DNA of 64,000 nucleotides, from positions 35,449-99,448 of the forward strand of contig VBMV01000049.1 of the NCBI GenBank assembly GCA_005878835.1. Reading direction: 5' to 3'. This DNA comes from Gammaproteobacteria bacterium. Its GTDB lineage: Bacteria; Pseudomonadota; Gammaproteobacteria; Steroidobacterales; Steroidobacteraceae. A program made the position numbers and the translations under genes. Below the pieces are notes generated by a model. The model worked only from the letters and a program-made list of their open reading frames with translations. It was not told the origin of the DNA and did not search any database. Positions 47,277 to 56,102 of this stretch are shown here, in pieces (positions within the stretch are counted from its first letter, which is position 1; every line of letters starts with the position of its first letter).

Positions 47277-47807
47277 ATGAGGAGAGTTTTCGCCGCGGCG
47301 TGCGCTGCGGCAGTCGTGTCGCTGACGCTCACCGCGACGGCTGTGCGGGCGGATGACGGCGTGTGGTATGCGCCGCGCGGGCCGAGCTTCGTGGTCGTGG
47401 CGGCCCCCATCGGCGTATTCGTCCCGGTGCTGCCGCCGTTCTACACCACGCTGTGGATTGGCGGGCTGCCGTACTACTACGCCAACGACACCTACTACGC
47501 GTGGCGCGACGGCGAGAATGGCTACGAGGTCGTGGAGCCGCCGAACGATCAGGGCGCGAGCACCCCGGCGCCGCCGGGCGCCGCGGCGCCGGGAGAGGAT
47601 CTGTACATCTATCCGCAGGACGCTCAGCCCGCGGACCGGCAGGCGAGCGACAAGTACGAATGCCACAAGTGGGCATCGGCGCAGACCGGGTTCGACCCGA
47701 CCCAGTCCGCCGGCGGTGTGCCGCCGGAGCAGGGCCAACTCAAGCGCGCCGACTATCAGCGCGCCATGCGCGCCTGCCTCGAGGGCCGCGGGTACAGCGT
47801 GAGATAG
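47277..47807 (+). CDS. Exported DUF6515-like protein sharing the YEC/QTGFDP motif
   Basis: The 176-residue protein has a signal peptide (VFAAACAAAVVSLTLTATAVRA). A Tyr-rich central part (VLPPFYTTLWIGGLPYYYAN, YYAWRDGENGYEVVEPP) resembles DUF6515. The C terminus repeats the neighbour's motif: DKYECHKWASAQTGFDPT, and RAMRACLEGRGYSVR at the end. The ATG at 47277 leads straight into the signal peptide; a GTG at 47253 overlapping the preceding stop is an alternative. It is the second gene of a likely sigma-E-driven operon and converges on the ABC permease with 11 bases between stops. Function unknown. Confidence 0.8.
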   Translation: MRRVFAAACAAAVVSLTLTATAVRADDGVWYAPRGPSFVVVAAPIGVFVPVLPPFYTTLWIGGLPYYYANDTYYAWRDGENGYEVVEPPNDQGASTPAPPGAAAPGEDLYIYPQDAQPADRQASDKYECHKWASAQTGFDPTQSAGGVPPEQGQLKRADYQRAMRACLEGRGYSVR

Positions 47808-47818
47808 GGCGGATTCAG

Positions 47819-48667
47819 TTATTTGACGGCGCCGACGGTGAATCCGGCGATGAAGCGGTCGAGGAACAGGTTGTAAAGGAACGCGATCGGCAAGGTGGCG
47901 ATGAGGCATGCGGCCATCAGCGCTCCCCAGTAGTAAACGTCGCCACGCACCAGAAAAATAGGAATGCCCGTCCCTATCATCTGATTCTCTTCCGAGGAGA
48001 GGAACGTCAAAGCGTAAACGAACTCCTGGGTGACGAGGGTGAAGGTGAAGATCACCACGGTGAGAATCCCCGAGGTGGAGATCGGAATCACCATCTTGAC
48101 GAAAGCGCCAAAGCGCGTGAGGCCGTCGACCATGGCCGCGTCTTCCAATTCCCTGGGGATCGCCTTGAAGAAGCCCATGAGAAGCCAGATGGAGAACGGC
48201 ACTGTGAAGCTGGGGTAAACGAGAATCAGCGCCCACAGCGAGTCCTGCAACCCCAGATACGCGATCACTCTGGACAGGGGAATGAATAACAGCGTCGGGG
48301 GAACGAGATAGGTCAGGAAGATGCCGATTCCGACGCGCTCGCCCCATCGCCCGGAGAGCCGCGCGAGCGAGTAAGCCGCCGGGAGGGCAAGCACCAGTGT
48401 GATGCTTACGACGACGACCCCGACGAATGTGGTGTTGCCAAGCCAGCGGACGAAGCGGGTCTGGGTGAACAGAAACGTCAAATGATCCAGAGTGGGCTTG
48501 GCGTTGAAAATGAAGGGGTTGTTCGCCATCGTATAGAGATCGACGTTCTGCTTGAAGCTGGTGACCAGCATCCAGTAGAAGGGGAAAGCCAGCGCCACGG
48601 TGAACACGGTGATCACCAGGACGTGACCGATCCTGCGGAAGGCGCGCCCGGAGAGGCTCGTCTGCAT
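47819..48667 (-). CDS. Carbohydrate ABC transporter permease (MalG type)
   Basis: The 282-residue protein has about six transmembrane helices, beginning IGHVLVITVFTVALAFPFYWMLVTSFK. The EAA loop AIPRELEDAAMVDGLTRFGAFVKMVIP is the MalG-type signature contacting the ATPase. It forms a heterodimeric pore with the upstream-encoded permease; its start overlaps that gene's stop by one base. The substrate cannot be read from the sequence; sugar or polyol is likely from the family. It is the last gene of the four-gene operon. Confidence 0.9.
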   Translation of the reverse strand: MQTSLSGRAFRRIGHVLVITVFTVALAFPFYWMLVTSFKQNVDLYTMANNPFIFNAKPTLDHLTFLFTQTRFVRWLGNTTFVGVVVVSITLVLALPAAYSLARLSGRWGERVGIGIFLTYLVPPTLLFIPLSRVIAYLGLQDSLWALILVYPSFTVPFSIWLLMGFFKAIPRELEDAAMVDGLTRFGAFVKMVIPISTSGILTVVIFTFTLVTQEFVYALTFLSSEENQMIGTGIPIFLVRGDVYYWGALMAACLIATLPIAFLYNLFLDRFIAGFTVGAVK

Positions 48668-49515
48668 CAGGTCACCTCAGCCCGGTGAGCGACGCGCAGC
48701 ATCAAATAGGCGATGATCACCAGCAGGGGAACCAGAGTGAGAGAAATCGCCGCGCCAGCGGCCAGGTCGCTTCCCTGGATGCCGAGGGTAAAGGCGAGAG
48801 AGGGAAGCACTTGGGTGGAGTCGAAAGGCCCGCCGGCGGTCAGGATGTAGACCACGGTCATGTCGGTAAAAGTGAAAATGATCCCGAACAGGACGGCAAC
48901 GCTGATGATCGGCATCATCATCGGCAGGAGGATCAGAAACTCCGTGCGCCAGAAGCCGGCACCGTCCACCGCAGCCGCTTCCGGAATATCCTTTGGAATT
49001 GCGGTTCGGCCGGCGAGCAGGATCACGGTGGAAAAGGGAATGAGGCGCCAGCTGTGGACCAGAAGAACAGAGGCGATGGCCAGATGTGGTTCGCCGAGCC
49101 ACATGGGGGCGCCGAACGGCTTGTACAGATGGAGTGCAACGAGAACCCAGCTGATCACGCTGTAGATGGAGTCGAGAATCCATTTCCAGCCGATGGCGCC
49201 GAGCGCGATGGGCGCAACCCAGGGGAGCAGCATGAGGAAACGGAGCATGCCGCGGCCGCGAAAGGGCTGCTCCAGGGCGATGGCCAGGATGCTCGAGGCG
49301 ATGATGACGACGATCTGCGAGCCAATCGTGAAGATGAAGGAGTTCCTGACGGCAATCCGGAAACTGGGGCTCTGCAGAATGCTGCGGAAGTTCTCCAGGC
49401 CGACAAAATGCAGCTGGGTGTTGCCGATGCGTGCGTCACTGAAGGCATAGAATATCGCCAGCAGAAAGGGGCCGGCGACCAGGAGCAGGATGTAGAGAAC
49501 GGCCGGAGCAAGCAT
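48667..49515 (-). CDS. Carbohydrate ABC transporter permease (MalF type)
   Basis: The 282-residue protein starts LAPAVLYILLLVAGPFLLAIFYAFSDA and has the EAA motif AIPKDIPEAAAVDGAGFWRTEFLILLP before the last helices. The reading frame continues open upstream of the ATG at 49515 without a good start codon, so a few N-terminal residues (SPALGAA) might belong to the protein. A 56-base gap separates it from the ATPase gene. G+C looks lower than in the neighbouring housekeeping genes. Confidence 0.88.
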   Translation of the reverse strand: MLAPAVLYILLLVAGPFLLAIFYAFSDARIGNTQLHFVGLENFRSILQSPSFRIAVRNSFIFTIGSQIVVIIASSILAIALEQPFRGRGMLRFLMLLPWVAPIALGAIGWKWILDSIYSVISWVLVALHLYKPFGAPMWLGEPHLAIASVLLVHSWRLIPFSTVILLAGRTAIPKDIPEAAAVDGAGFWRTEFLILLPMMMPIISVAVLFGIIFTFTDMTVVYILTAGGPFDSTQVLPSLAFTLGIQGSDLAAGAAISLTLVPLLVIIAYLMLRVAHRAEVT

Positions 49516-49571
49516 GGCGGCCCCGAGCGCCGGGCTGCGAGCCGCACCGATGGACTTGATGCCGGCCCGCG

Positions 49572-50609
49572 CTACTGTAATGACACGGCCCTCGGCTCGA
49601 TGCGTTTTTCAGTGGAACGATCGAAGAATTTCAGCTGCCGTTGCGGCACGGCAAAATCGTAGGTGCCCTCGAGCGCAAGGTCTTGGGCTGAGGTGAGGCG
49701 CGAAAATACCTTTTTGCCGCCGAGTCTTCCGCCGACCACGGTGCCGGAGACGATCCACTCCGCGCCCAGGTATTCGATATTTTCCACCTTGAGACGAAAG
49801 GAAACGGCGTCACCGGTCACGGACGACGACGGGCGAAGGTGCTCGGGGCGAAAGCCGACGATGAGCTCGGCGAGCTCGGCCAGGTTCATCGGCGGGGAAC
49901 CGAGAAAAGTGGCGACGAAGGTATCCGCGGGGTTGTCGTAGACCTCCGCCGGCGTGCCGAGTTGGTGGACAACGCCTTTATTGAGCACCAGGACGCGGTC
50001 GCCCATGGCCATGGCTTCCACCTGATCGTGCGTGACATAAATCGTGGTAGTGCCGACGCGGCGGTGAAAGCGCTCGAGCTCCTCGCGCGCGGAGGCGCGC
50101 AGCTTGGCGTCAAGATTCGAGAGCGGCTCGTCGAGCAGGAACACGGCGGGCTCGCGGACGATCGCACGGGCAAGCGCGACCCGTTGGCGTTCGCCACCGG
50201 AGAGCTCGCGCGGCTTGCGCTCGAGAAGTGCACCTATTCCGAGCAGCGCAGCCGCCCACTCGACTTTCTCCTTGTGAAGCTCTTTTTTGACCTTCTGAGC
50301 TTGCAGCGGAAACGCTATATTCCTGTAGACAGACAGGTGCGGGTAGAGCGCGTAGCTCTGGAAAACCATGGCGATGCGGCGTTCGCGCGGAGAAAGATCG
50401 TTGACCACGCGGCCGCCAATGAGGATATCGCCGGACGTGGGCGCTTCCAGTCCGGCGATCATGCGCAATAACGTGGTCTTCCCGGAGCCGGATGGCCCGA
50501 GAAAGACCAGAAACTCGCCTTCGCGAGTCTCCAGGTTCACGCTGTTTACGGCCCCGAGTCCGCCTTCCTTGAAAACCTTTGTTAGATCCCGAGTCTCAAC
50601 AACAGCCAT
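49572..50609 (-). CDS. UgpC/MalK-type ABC transporter ATPase
   Basis: The 345-residue ATPase has [18 protein letters not shown] (Walker A), MVFQSYALYPHLSVYRNIAF (Q-loop), [17 protein letters not shown] (signature), VFLLDEPLSNLDAKLR (Walker B) and IYVTHDQVEAMAMGD (H-loop). The C-terminal regulatory (TOBE) domain is present after GSPPMNLAELAELIVGFRPEHL, with VKFQ-like beta strands. This architecture is that of CUT1 sugar importers. It is 15 bases downstream of the binding-protein gene. Confidence 0.93.
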   Translation of the reverse strand: MAVVETRDLTKVFKEGGLGAVNSVNLETREGEFLVFLGPSGSGKTTLLRMIAGLEAPTSGDILIGGRVVNDLSPRERRIAMVFQSYALYPHLSVYRNIAFPLQAQKVKKELHKEKVEWAAALLGIGALLERKPRELSGGERQRVALARAIVREPAVFLLDEPLSNLDAKLRASAREELERFHRRVGTTTIYVTHDQVEAMAMGDRVLVLNKGVVHQLGTPAEVYDNPADTFVATFLGSPPMNLAELAELIVGFRPEHLRPSSSVTGDAVSFRLKVENIEYLGAEWIVSGTVVGGRLGGKKVFSRLTSAQDLALEGTYDFAVPQRQLKFFDRSTEKRIEPRAVSLQ

Positions 50610-50624
50610 CAGACCCTCGTTGCC

Positions 50625-51971
50625 TCATTTCCAGCGTGCGAAAATGCGCTTGTACTCGTCTTCCGCCGCTTTCGCGGCATTCTCCGGCGTCTCGTCGCCC
50701 CGCGCGACTTTGGCGAACGTCGTGGGAATGACCCAGCCCTTGAAGGCCTCGTCGATGGCGGCGCTGGCGTATCCGGGATAGCCGACATTGGTGGCCCAAT
50801 CGAGGACGTCGCCGAGGACGTTGTATTTGTCCGGGGGAGTGGCCCGCGGATCATTGGCAATTTCCTTTTTCAGGTCCGGCACGGTGTGCGGGAAACAGGG
50901 GAAGTTGTAGAACTGGCCGGCGGCAAAGCCGTCATGGAACGCATCGATGTAGTCGATCAGGAATTGCTGGGCACCGTCCTTGTTCTCGGCGAAGTCCCAG
51001 ATCACATAGCAATCCATGACGTGCTCTGCAGCGATGCGGCGCACCGGGCCGCGCAGAGCCCGCGAGACCATGATCTTGCTCTCAATCGGCAGGTGCTCGC
51101 GCTCGGCCTGGCGCGTGATGGAGATGGCGTTCGCGACGTACGAGACGCGACCGGCGAGCATGGCCTGGTTGTTGGATGGTGGCGTCCAGGTGAAGACCTC
51201 GGGTGTCTCCGCTTCCTGGTACAGAGCCTTCATGTACTTCAACGCCTCGATCGTGTTCCTGGAGTTGATGGTGACGTTTCCAGCCTCATCCTGCTCGGCG
51301 CCGCCAAAGGACCAGAGCAGCGCGCGCATGGCCATACTGCTGTCGAGTTCCTGGGAGAGGCCCAGACCGCAGGGATGGCCGGTCGTGTCGCGGATCTTCT
51401 TTGCGCCGACGCGCAGCTCTTCATAAGTGTCCGGGCCATTCGGGAAACCCGCGGCGGCCCACCAGTCCTTGTGCCAATTGCCTGGGTCGGGGACGTAGGA
51501 ATCGGAAAAAGCGAAATAGCGCTTGGTTTTTGGATTGTAGGTGGACTTGTGGGCCAGGTCGATTTTCTTGCCGTGCCTTTTCTCGACTTCCTGGTAGACG
51601 TGGGTCATATCGATGGTCTGCTTCTCGTAGGCCGCCGGGGGCGAGAGCAGCATCACGAGGTCGTGCCCCCTGCGGGCCGAAGCTTCCGAGGCGGCCTTCG
51701 CGGGGAGGTCGACGAGATTGATGTGGTCAACCGTGACGTTGGTGTCGTGCTTTTGCCCCCACTCCTTGCAAAAGGTCCCATCAAACCAGGTGTCGTAGGC
51801 GGGAACGAAGTGACTCCACTGGAGAATCTTCAGAGTCTTCTGCTGGGCCGCAGCGCGTTCCGGAAACAGGAAGAACGGCCCGGACGCAGCGCCGAGAGCA
51901 AGAGCGCTGCGTCCCGTCAACGCGATGAAGTCACGACGTGACAGTCCGTGATTCTTTTCTCTTCTGCCCAT
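50625..51971 (-). CDS. Extracellular solute-binding protein with Tat signal
   Basis: The 448-residue protein starts with a twin-arginine signal (LSRRDFIALTGRSALALGAA, cut before QQKTL). The mature part, LKILQWSHFVPAYDTWFDG, DHINLVDLPAKAASEAS and GHDLVMLLSPPAAYEKQ, is a family 1 carbohydrate-type binding protein. An AAGGAGG ribosome-binding site lies seven bases before the ATG at 51971. Tat export of a binding protein suggests folding before secretion. It is the first gene of the operon. Substrate unknown; aldose, polyol or glycerol phosphate are possible from the transporter class. Confidence 0.9.
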   Translation of the reverse strand: MGRREKNHGLSRRDFIALTGRSALALGAASGPFFLFPERAAAQQKTLKILQWSHFVPAYDTWFDGTFCKEWGQKHDTNVTVDHINLVDLPAKAASEASARRGHDLVMLLSPPAAYEKQTIDMTHVYQEVEKRHGKKIDLAHKSTYNPKTKRYFAFSDSYVPDPGNWHKDWWAAAGFPNGPDTYEELRVGAKKIRDTTGHPCGLGLSQELDSSMAMRALLWSFGGAEQDEAGNVTINSRNTIEALKYMKALYQEAETPEVFTWTPPSNNQAMLAGRVSYVANAISITRQAEREHLPIESKIMVSRALRGPVRRIAAEHVMDCYVIWDFAENKDGAQQFLIDYIDAFHDGFAAGQFYNFPCFPHTVPDLKKEIANDPRATPPDKYNVLGDVLDWATNVGYPGYASAAIDEAFKGWVIPTTFAKVARGDETPENAAKAAEDEYKRIFARWK

Positions 51972-52017
51972 GTCGCGGTCCTCCTTCTTGGATTTGTCGA
52001 GAGCGATGGAGCGATGC

Positions 52018-52045
52018 AGGATAGCCCAGCGGCGGCTTTTGTCAC
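52018..52045 (-). promoter_or_regulatory. Candidate promoter of the ABC transporter operon
   Basis: On the minus strand GTGACA (52045-52040) and TATCCT (52023-52018) are 16 bases apart. Transcription would start near 52011, 40 bases before the binding-protein ATG. The -35 matches TTGACA at five of six positions; the -10 matches TATAAT at four. Confidence 0.45.
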
Positions 52046-52093
52046 ACACGACGAGGCGTGAGCGGGGCTGTATAGCGCCCTGGAAGGCGTGGA

Positions 52094-52706
52094 TTACTTC
52101 GCCTCGAGATCGGCGGTGAAGCCGATGCCGGGGCGCTTGGGCGGCGGCGTGTCCATCAGGGCGCGGATCGCCTCGTAGACTTCCTTGAACTGGCGCTGGG
52201 TCTTAAAGGTCCAGGGCCAGGAGCGAACGCTCGAGCGCTACGAGCTTGCCCGCGAGATCCTTGTTGGAAGCGAAGATCTCGCGCAGCTGCACGAAGGCGC
52301 GCACGACATAGACACCCATGGCGATCGCGCGCCGGGAGTTGAGCACGTTTGCGGCCTGGATGGCGCCGTGTTCGGTGAAAGCGAAGGGACGATAGCGGCG
52401 CCCGCCCCAACTTGAGATCGCAAATTGCGATCTCAAGTTCTCTAGCTCAGATGCGGTGAGCTGGAACATGAAATCCTCTGGAAACCGCTCGCGATTGCGC
52501 CGAACCTGCTCGTTGAGCCGCCCGGTGGTGAGGCCGTAGATCGCCGCCAGGTCGCGATCGAGAATGACGCGGCGGCCGCGTAGGATGAGGATGGCGCGGG
52601 TGATATCGTGAACCGGCACGAGTGCCGATCGCTTCGCCTGAGCCACGGTCAGTGTGCCGGCTCTGCTCGGGGAGGACCGAGTCGAGCATCTGCTTCGGGA
52701 GTGCAT
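52094..52706 (-). pseudogene. ORF6N-domain protein, frameshifted near its end
   Basis: The main frame encodes ITRAILILRGRRVILDRDLAA, RFPEDFMFQLTASELENLRS and SSWGGRRYRPFAFTEHGA, the ORF6N DNA-binding-type domain of phage-related antirepressor-like proteins. It stops after ERSLLALDL at 52203. In another frame immediately downstream, TFKTQRQFKEVYEAIRALM and PKRPGIGFTADLEAK continue the expected family C terminus to a TAA at 52094. A single-base change near 52205-52215 would join them. The start may be the ATG at 52706 or, better matching family length, the GTG at 52646. It may be inactive or a sequencing artefact. Confidence 0.72.
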
Positions 52707-52796
52707 CCCGGATACAAGCCAGGGTAGTGGACGGCCCGAAACGCGTCGAGACACAATAAGTCCCTCAATCAGCAAGTTATACTCGTAAGTGCCGGT

Positions 52797-53273
52797 GTGA
52801 AGATCCTCTTCGTCTGTCTCGGCAACATCTGCCGCTCGCCGACCGCCGCGGGCGTGTTGCGCACGCTCGCCGCGCGCGAGGCACCCGAGCTTTCCATCGA
52901 GGTGGACTCGGCCGGCACGGCCGGGTATCACGTCGGCGAACCCCCCGACCCGCGCACGCGCCAGGCCGCCGCCCGCCGCGGGTATGACCTCTCGGCGTTG
53001 CGCGCGCGCATCGTGGAGCCGGGCGACTTCGAGCGCTTCGATCTGATTGTGGCGATGGATCGCGAGAACCTGCGGGTGTTGCGCCGGCGCGCGCCGCCGG
53101 CCGCGCACGAGCGGCTGCGGTTGTTGCTCGAGTTTGCTCCGGAGGCGGGTCCGGAGGATGTTCCGGACCCTTACTACGGCGGGCCCAACGGCTTCGAGGA
53201 GGTGCTCGATCTCATCGAGGCGGCCGCACGAGGCCTGCTCGCACACCTGCGCCAGCGCAGCCGCGCGGCCTGA
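52797..53273 (+). CDS. ptpA: Low-molecular-weight protein-tyrosine phosphatase
   Basis: The 158-residue protein opens with the P-loop FVCLGNICRSPTAAGVL (CX5R catalytic motif) and has the general-acid DPYYGGPNGFEEV near residue 122, both diagnostic. Such phosphatases remove phosphate from protein tyrosines, often in exopolysaccharide control. The start is a GTG preceded by GTGCCGG. In Pseudomonas the equivalent gene follows kdsB directly and precedes murB and rne; here murB is absent and rne converges with three bases between stops. Confidence 0.93.
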   Translation: MKILFVCLGNICRSPTAAGVLRTLAAREAPELSIEVDSAGTAGYHVGEPPDPRTRQAAARRGYDLSALRARIVEPGDFERFDLIVAMDRENLRVLRRRAPPAAHERLRLLLEFAPEAGPEDVPDPYYGGPNGFEEVLDLIEAAARGLLAHLRQRSRAA

Positions 53274-53276
53274 GGT

Positions 53277-55739
53277 CTACTCCTCCGTACCCCGCTCGGG
53301 GCTCTTTTCCGGCGGCGCGGACGACCACACGACGTAGGGCTTGTTCGGGGCATCCGCCTTAGGTTGCGGCTCGAAATGCGCAATCGGCTCGTGCCGCGCT
53401 GCCGGCTCACTCGGCTCGGCGTGAAATTCGCGCACCGGGGGCGGCTCGCGTGGCTCCCGATCCGGCGCGGGCGCATTCGGTTCCGCCGGCGCGGCCAACC
53501 CGGGCTCGCGTTCTGCGGTCTGGCCGCCTCCCGGCTGTCCGATCCCGCCCTCGCGCACCCCACCACCACCGCCGCCGCGCCGGCCGCGACGGCGACCCCT
53601 CCGACCACGCCCGCCGCGCTCCGGACGGTCGGTGCGCTCAGCACGATCCGCGTGCACCTCGCCCGGTGAGGCAGAGGAAGGCACCGCAGCGCCGGAGTCC
53701 GGGCGCGCCGAAGCATCCATAGGCTGCTGACCGGGTTCGCCACGGTTGGAGGCGCCGCGGTCGGCGCCGCGCTCCCCGCCGCGCTCGGCGAAGCGCTCGG
53801 GTCTGCGGCCTGGATCGCGATTGCGATCGCGGTCCCGGCCGTCCCGGTTGCGATCCCGATCACGCCCGTCGCCGCGGCGGCCCTCACGGTCGCGCCGCGA
53901 CCCTTCCGCGTAGCGCGAATGGCGCGGGTGCTCACCGCGGCCGTCGCGGCGCGGCCCGCCATCGCGGCGCGGCGCACGGACCGGTGATGCCGCACTCGCC
54001 GGCGGCGGCTCCGCGGCCGCCGACTCGCCCGCCAACAGCCGCTTGAAGCGTGCCCAGAAGCCAACGCGTGCCGTCGCGTCTGTCTGGCCGCGCGCCGTCG
54101 CGAGCGCCGCGGGCGGCGCGCCTCCCGGTGCGGCGGTGGCCGGCAGCAGGGCGGCCACGGCCGGAGCCTCCGACTGCGGCTTCTTGTCCTGGGCACTGCC
54201 GGGCTCGGCGATCTCCGGCGCGCTCGGCATGAGGTAGGTCGCCTGGCGGTGCTCGGGCAGGTCCATCTCGTCCTGGCGTACGCGCTTGATCGAGTACTCG
54301 GGCGTCTGCAGGTTCTCGTTCGGCACCACGATGAGCTCGGCTTCGCTCTTGTCCTCGAGGGTGCGCAGCCACTCGCGCTTCTCGTTGATGAGATAGGTGG
54401 CCACGGCGACCGGTACCTGCGCGATGACGCGCGCGGTGCGGTCCTTGCGCAGCTCCTCGCCGATCAGGCGCAGCACCGCGAGCGTCATCGACTCGACGCT
54501 GCGGATGCTGCCGATGCCGACGCAGCGCGGGCAGACGATGTGACTGGACTCCCCGAGCGAAGGCCGCAGGCGCTGGCGCGACATCTCCAGGAGGCCAAAG
54601 CGCGACAGGCGGCCGATCTGGATGCGAGCGCGATCCATCTTCATCGCGTCGCGCAGCCGGTCCTCGACGTCACGCTGGTTCTTGGGGGACTCCATGTCGA
54701 TGAAGTCGATGACGATGAGACCGCCGATATCACGGATGCGCAGCTGCCGGGCGATCTCGTCCGCGGCCTCCAGATTGGTGTTGGTGGCGGTGGTCTCGAT
54801 GTCACCGCCGCGCGTGGCGCGCGCGGAATTGATGTCGATCGATACCAGCGCTTCGGTGTAATCGATGACGATGCTGCCCCCGGAGGGCAGTTGCACCTTG
54901 TGGGCGTAGGCGGACTCGATCTGGCTTTCGATCTGGAAGCGCGTGAACAGCGGGATGTCGTCGGTGTAGAGCTTCAGGCGCCGCTGCGCCTCGGCCGGCA
55001 TGAAGCGCTGCATGTACTCCTGGGCCTTCTGGAACGCGGCCTGGCTGTCGACCAGCACCTCGCCGACATCGTCGGAGAGGTAATCGCGCATGGAGCGCGT
55101 CACCGCGTCGCTCTCGCGGAACACCAGGAACGGGGCCGGACGCTCCTTGGCGGCCGCCGCGATCTGCTCCCACTGAACCTTGAGATTGTCGAGGTCCCAC
55201 TGCAGCTCCTGGACCGTTCGGCCGACGCCGGCGGTACGCACGATGGCACCCATGCCGTCCGGGATCTGCAGCTGGCTCATGACCTCGCGCATCTGGTCGC
55301 GGTCCTCGCCCTCGATGCGGCGCGACACGCCGCCGGCGCGCGGGTTGTTCGGCATGAGCACCAGAAAACGCCCGGCCAGGCTGATGAAGGTGGTGAGCGC
55401 TGCGCCCTTGGTGCCGCGCTCCTCCTTCTCCACCTGCACGATGACTTCCTGCCCCTCCGACAGCAGCTCGCGGATGTTCATCCGTCCGCCCTGGGGGGGC
55501 TGGCGGAAGTACTCCTTGGTGACTTCCTTCAGCGGCAGGAAGCCGTGGCGCTGAGCGCCGTAATCGACGAAGCAGGCTTCGAGCGAGGGCTCGACGCGGG
55601 AGATACGGGCCTTGTAAACGTTGGCTTTTTTCTGTTCGCGGGAAGGTAGGTCGATACTCAGGTCAAACAGTTTCTGTCCATCAACCAGAGCGACGCGCAA
55701 CTCCTCTTCCTGAGTTGCATTCACTAGCATTCTCTTCAT
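53277..55739 (-). CDS. rne: Ribonuclease E
   Basis: RNase E is the main endonuclease of mRNA decay and rRNA/tRNA processing and scaffolds the degradosome. The N-terminal catalytic half is complete: [21 protein letters not shown], an S1 domain ([19 protein letters not shown]), catalytic Asp residues in [12 protein letters not shown] and [20 protein letters not shown], and the zinc link CPRCVGIG. The C-terminal half is a disordered Arg/Gly-rich region with [12 protein letters not shown] repeats and [14 protein letters not shown], and it ends with [14 protein letters not shown], a conserved gammaproteobacterial terminal microdomain. At 820 residues it is shorter than E. coli Rne (1061). Confidence 0.97.
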   Translation of the reverse strand: MKRMLVNATQEEELRVALVDGQKLFDLSIDLPSREQKKANVYKARISRVEPSLEACFVDYGAQRHGFLPLKEVTKEYFRQPPQGGRMNIRELLSEGQEVIVQVEKEERGTKGAALTTFISLAGRFLVLMPNNPRAGGVSRRIEGEDRDQMREVMSQLQIPDGMGAIVRTAGVGRTVQELQWDLDNLKVQWEQIAAAAKERPAPFLVFRESDAVTRSMRDYLSDDVGEVLVDSQAAFQKAQEYMQRFMPAEAQRRLKLYTDDIPLFTRFQIESQIESAYAHKVQLPSGGSIVIDYTEALVSIDINSARATRGGDIETTATNTNLEAADEIARQLRIRDIGGLIVIDFIDMESPKNQRDVEDRLRDAMKMDRARIQIGRLSRFGLLEMSRQRLRPSLGESSHIVCPRCVGIGSIRSVESMTLAVLRLIGEELRKDRTARVIAQVPVAVATYLINEKREWLRTLEDKSEAELIVVPNENLQTPEYSIKRVRQDEMDLPEHRQATYLMPSAPEIAEPGSAQDKKPQSEAPAVAALLPATAAPGGAPPAALATARGQTDATARVGFWARFKRLLAGESAAAEPPPASAASPVRAPRRDGGPRRDGRGEHPRHSRYAEGSRRDREGRRGDGRDRDRNRDGRDRDRNRDPGRRPERFAERGGERGADRGASNRGEPGQQPMDASARPDSGAAVPSSASPGEVHADRAERTDRPERGGRGRRGRRRGRRGGGGGGVREGGIGQPGGGQTAEREPGLAAPAEPNAPAPDREPREPPPVREFHAEPSEPAARHEPIAHFEPQPKADAPNKPYVVWSSAPPEKSPERGTEE

Positions 55740-56102
55740 GTGCCCCTACTGTGCGGTGAGGGGCCGGCAAGCATGCGGCGGGAGGCCGCCGGACCTGCGG
55801 TCCGCGGCTGCGAAGATTCCTTGAACCTGACGAAGGAGAGCGAGTCTCGTTATTCATGGCCATGACCGCCTCGTTCGTCGCAGGCGGTGCAGAAAGGAAA
55901 CCTTCGGTAAAACAACCGACGGCGCCGACTGCGGAAGTCTCGGTTTGCGAGATTCGACGCAGGTGGCGCGATCTTGTCGGCCCAATGCGATGGCCTCGAT
56001 TCAGAGGTCCAACTAAATGGGCGGCGGCCATTGCCGCCACCGCTGGTGCGTCCGCTTCGCGGACAACCTGCAGAGTATACTCGACAGAGTATTGTAGAAA
56101 CA
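55740..56102. promoter_or_regulatory. rne leader and rne/rluC divergent promoters
   Basis: No gene is seen in these 363 bases. The palindrome GAGTATACTC (56073-56082) supplies a TATACT -10 to both strands. On the minus strand TTGTTT (56103-56098) lies 18 bases from TATACT (56079-56074), predicting an rne mRNA with a leader of about 330 bases. In E. coli a 361-base rne leader mediates RNase E autoregulation. On the plus strand TATACT or TATTGT (56090-56095) would start the rluC mRNA 0-15 bases before its ATG. Confidence 0.55.
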
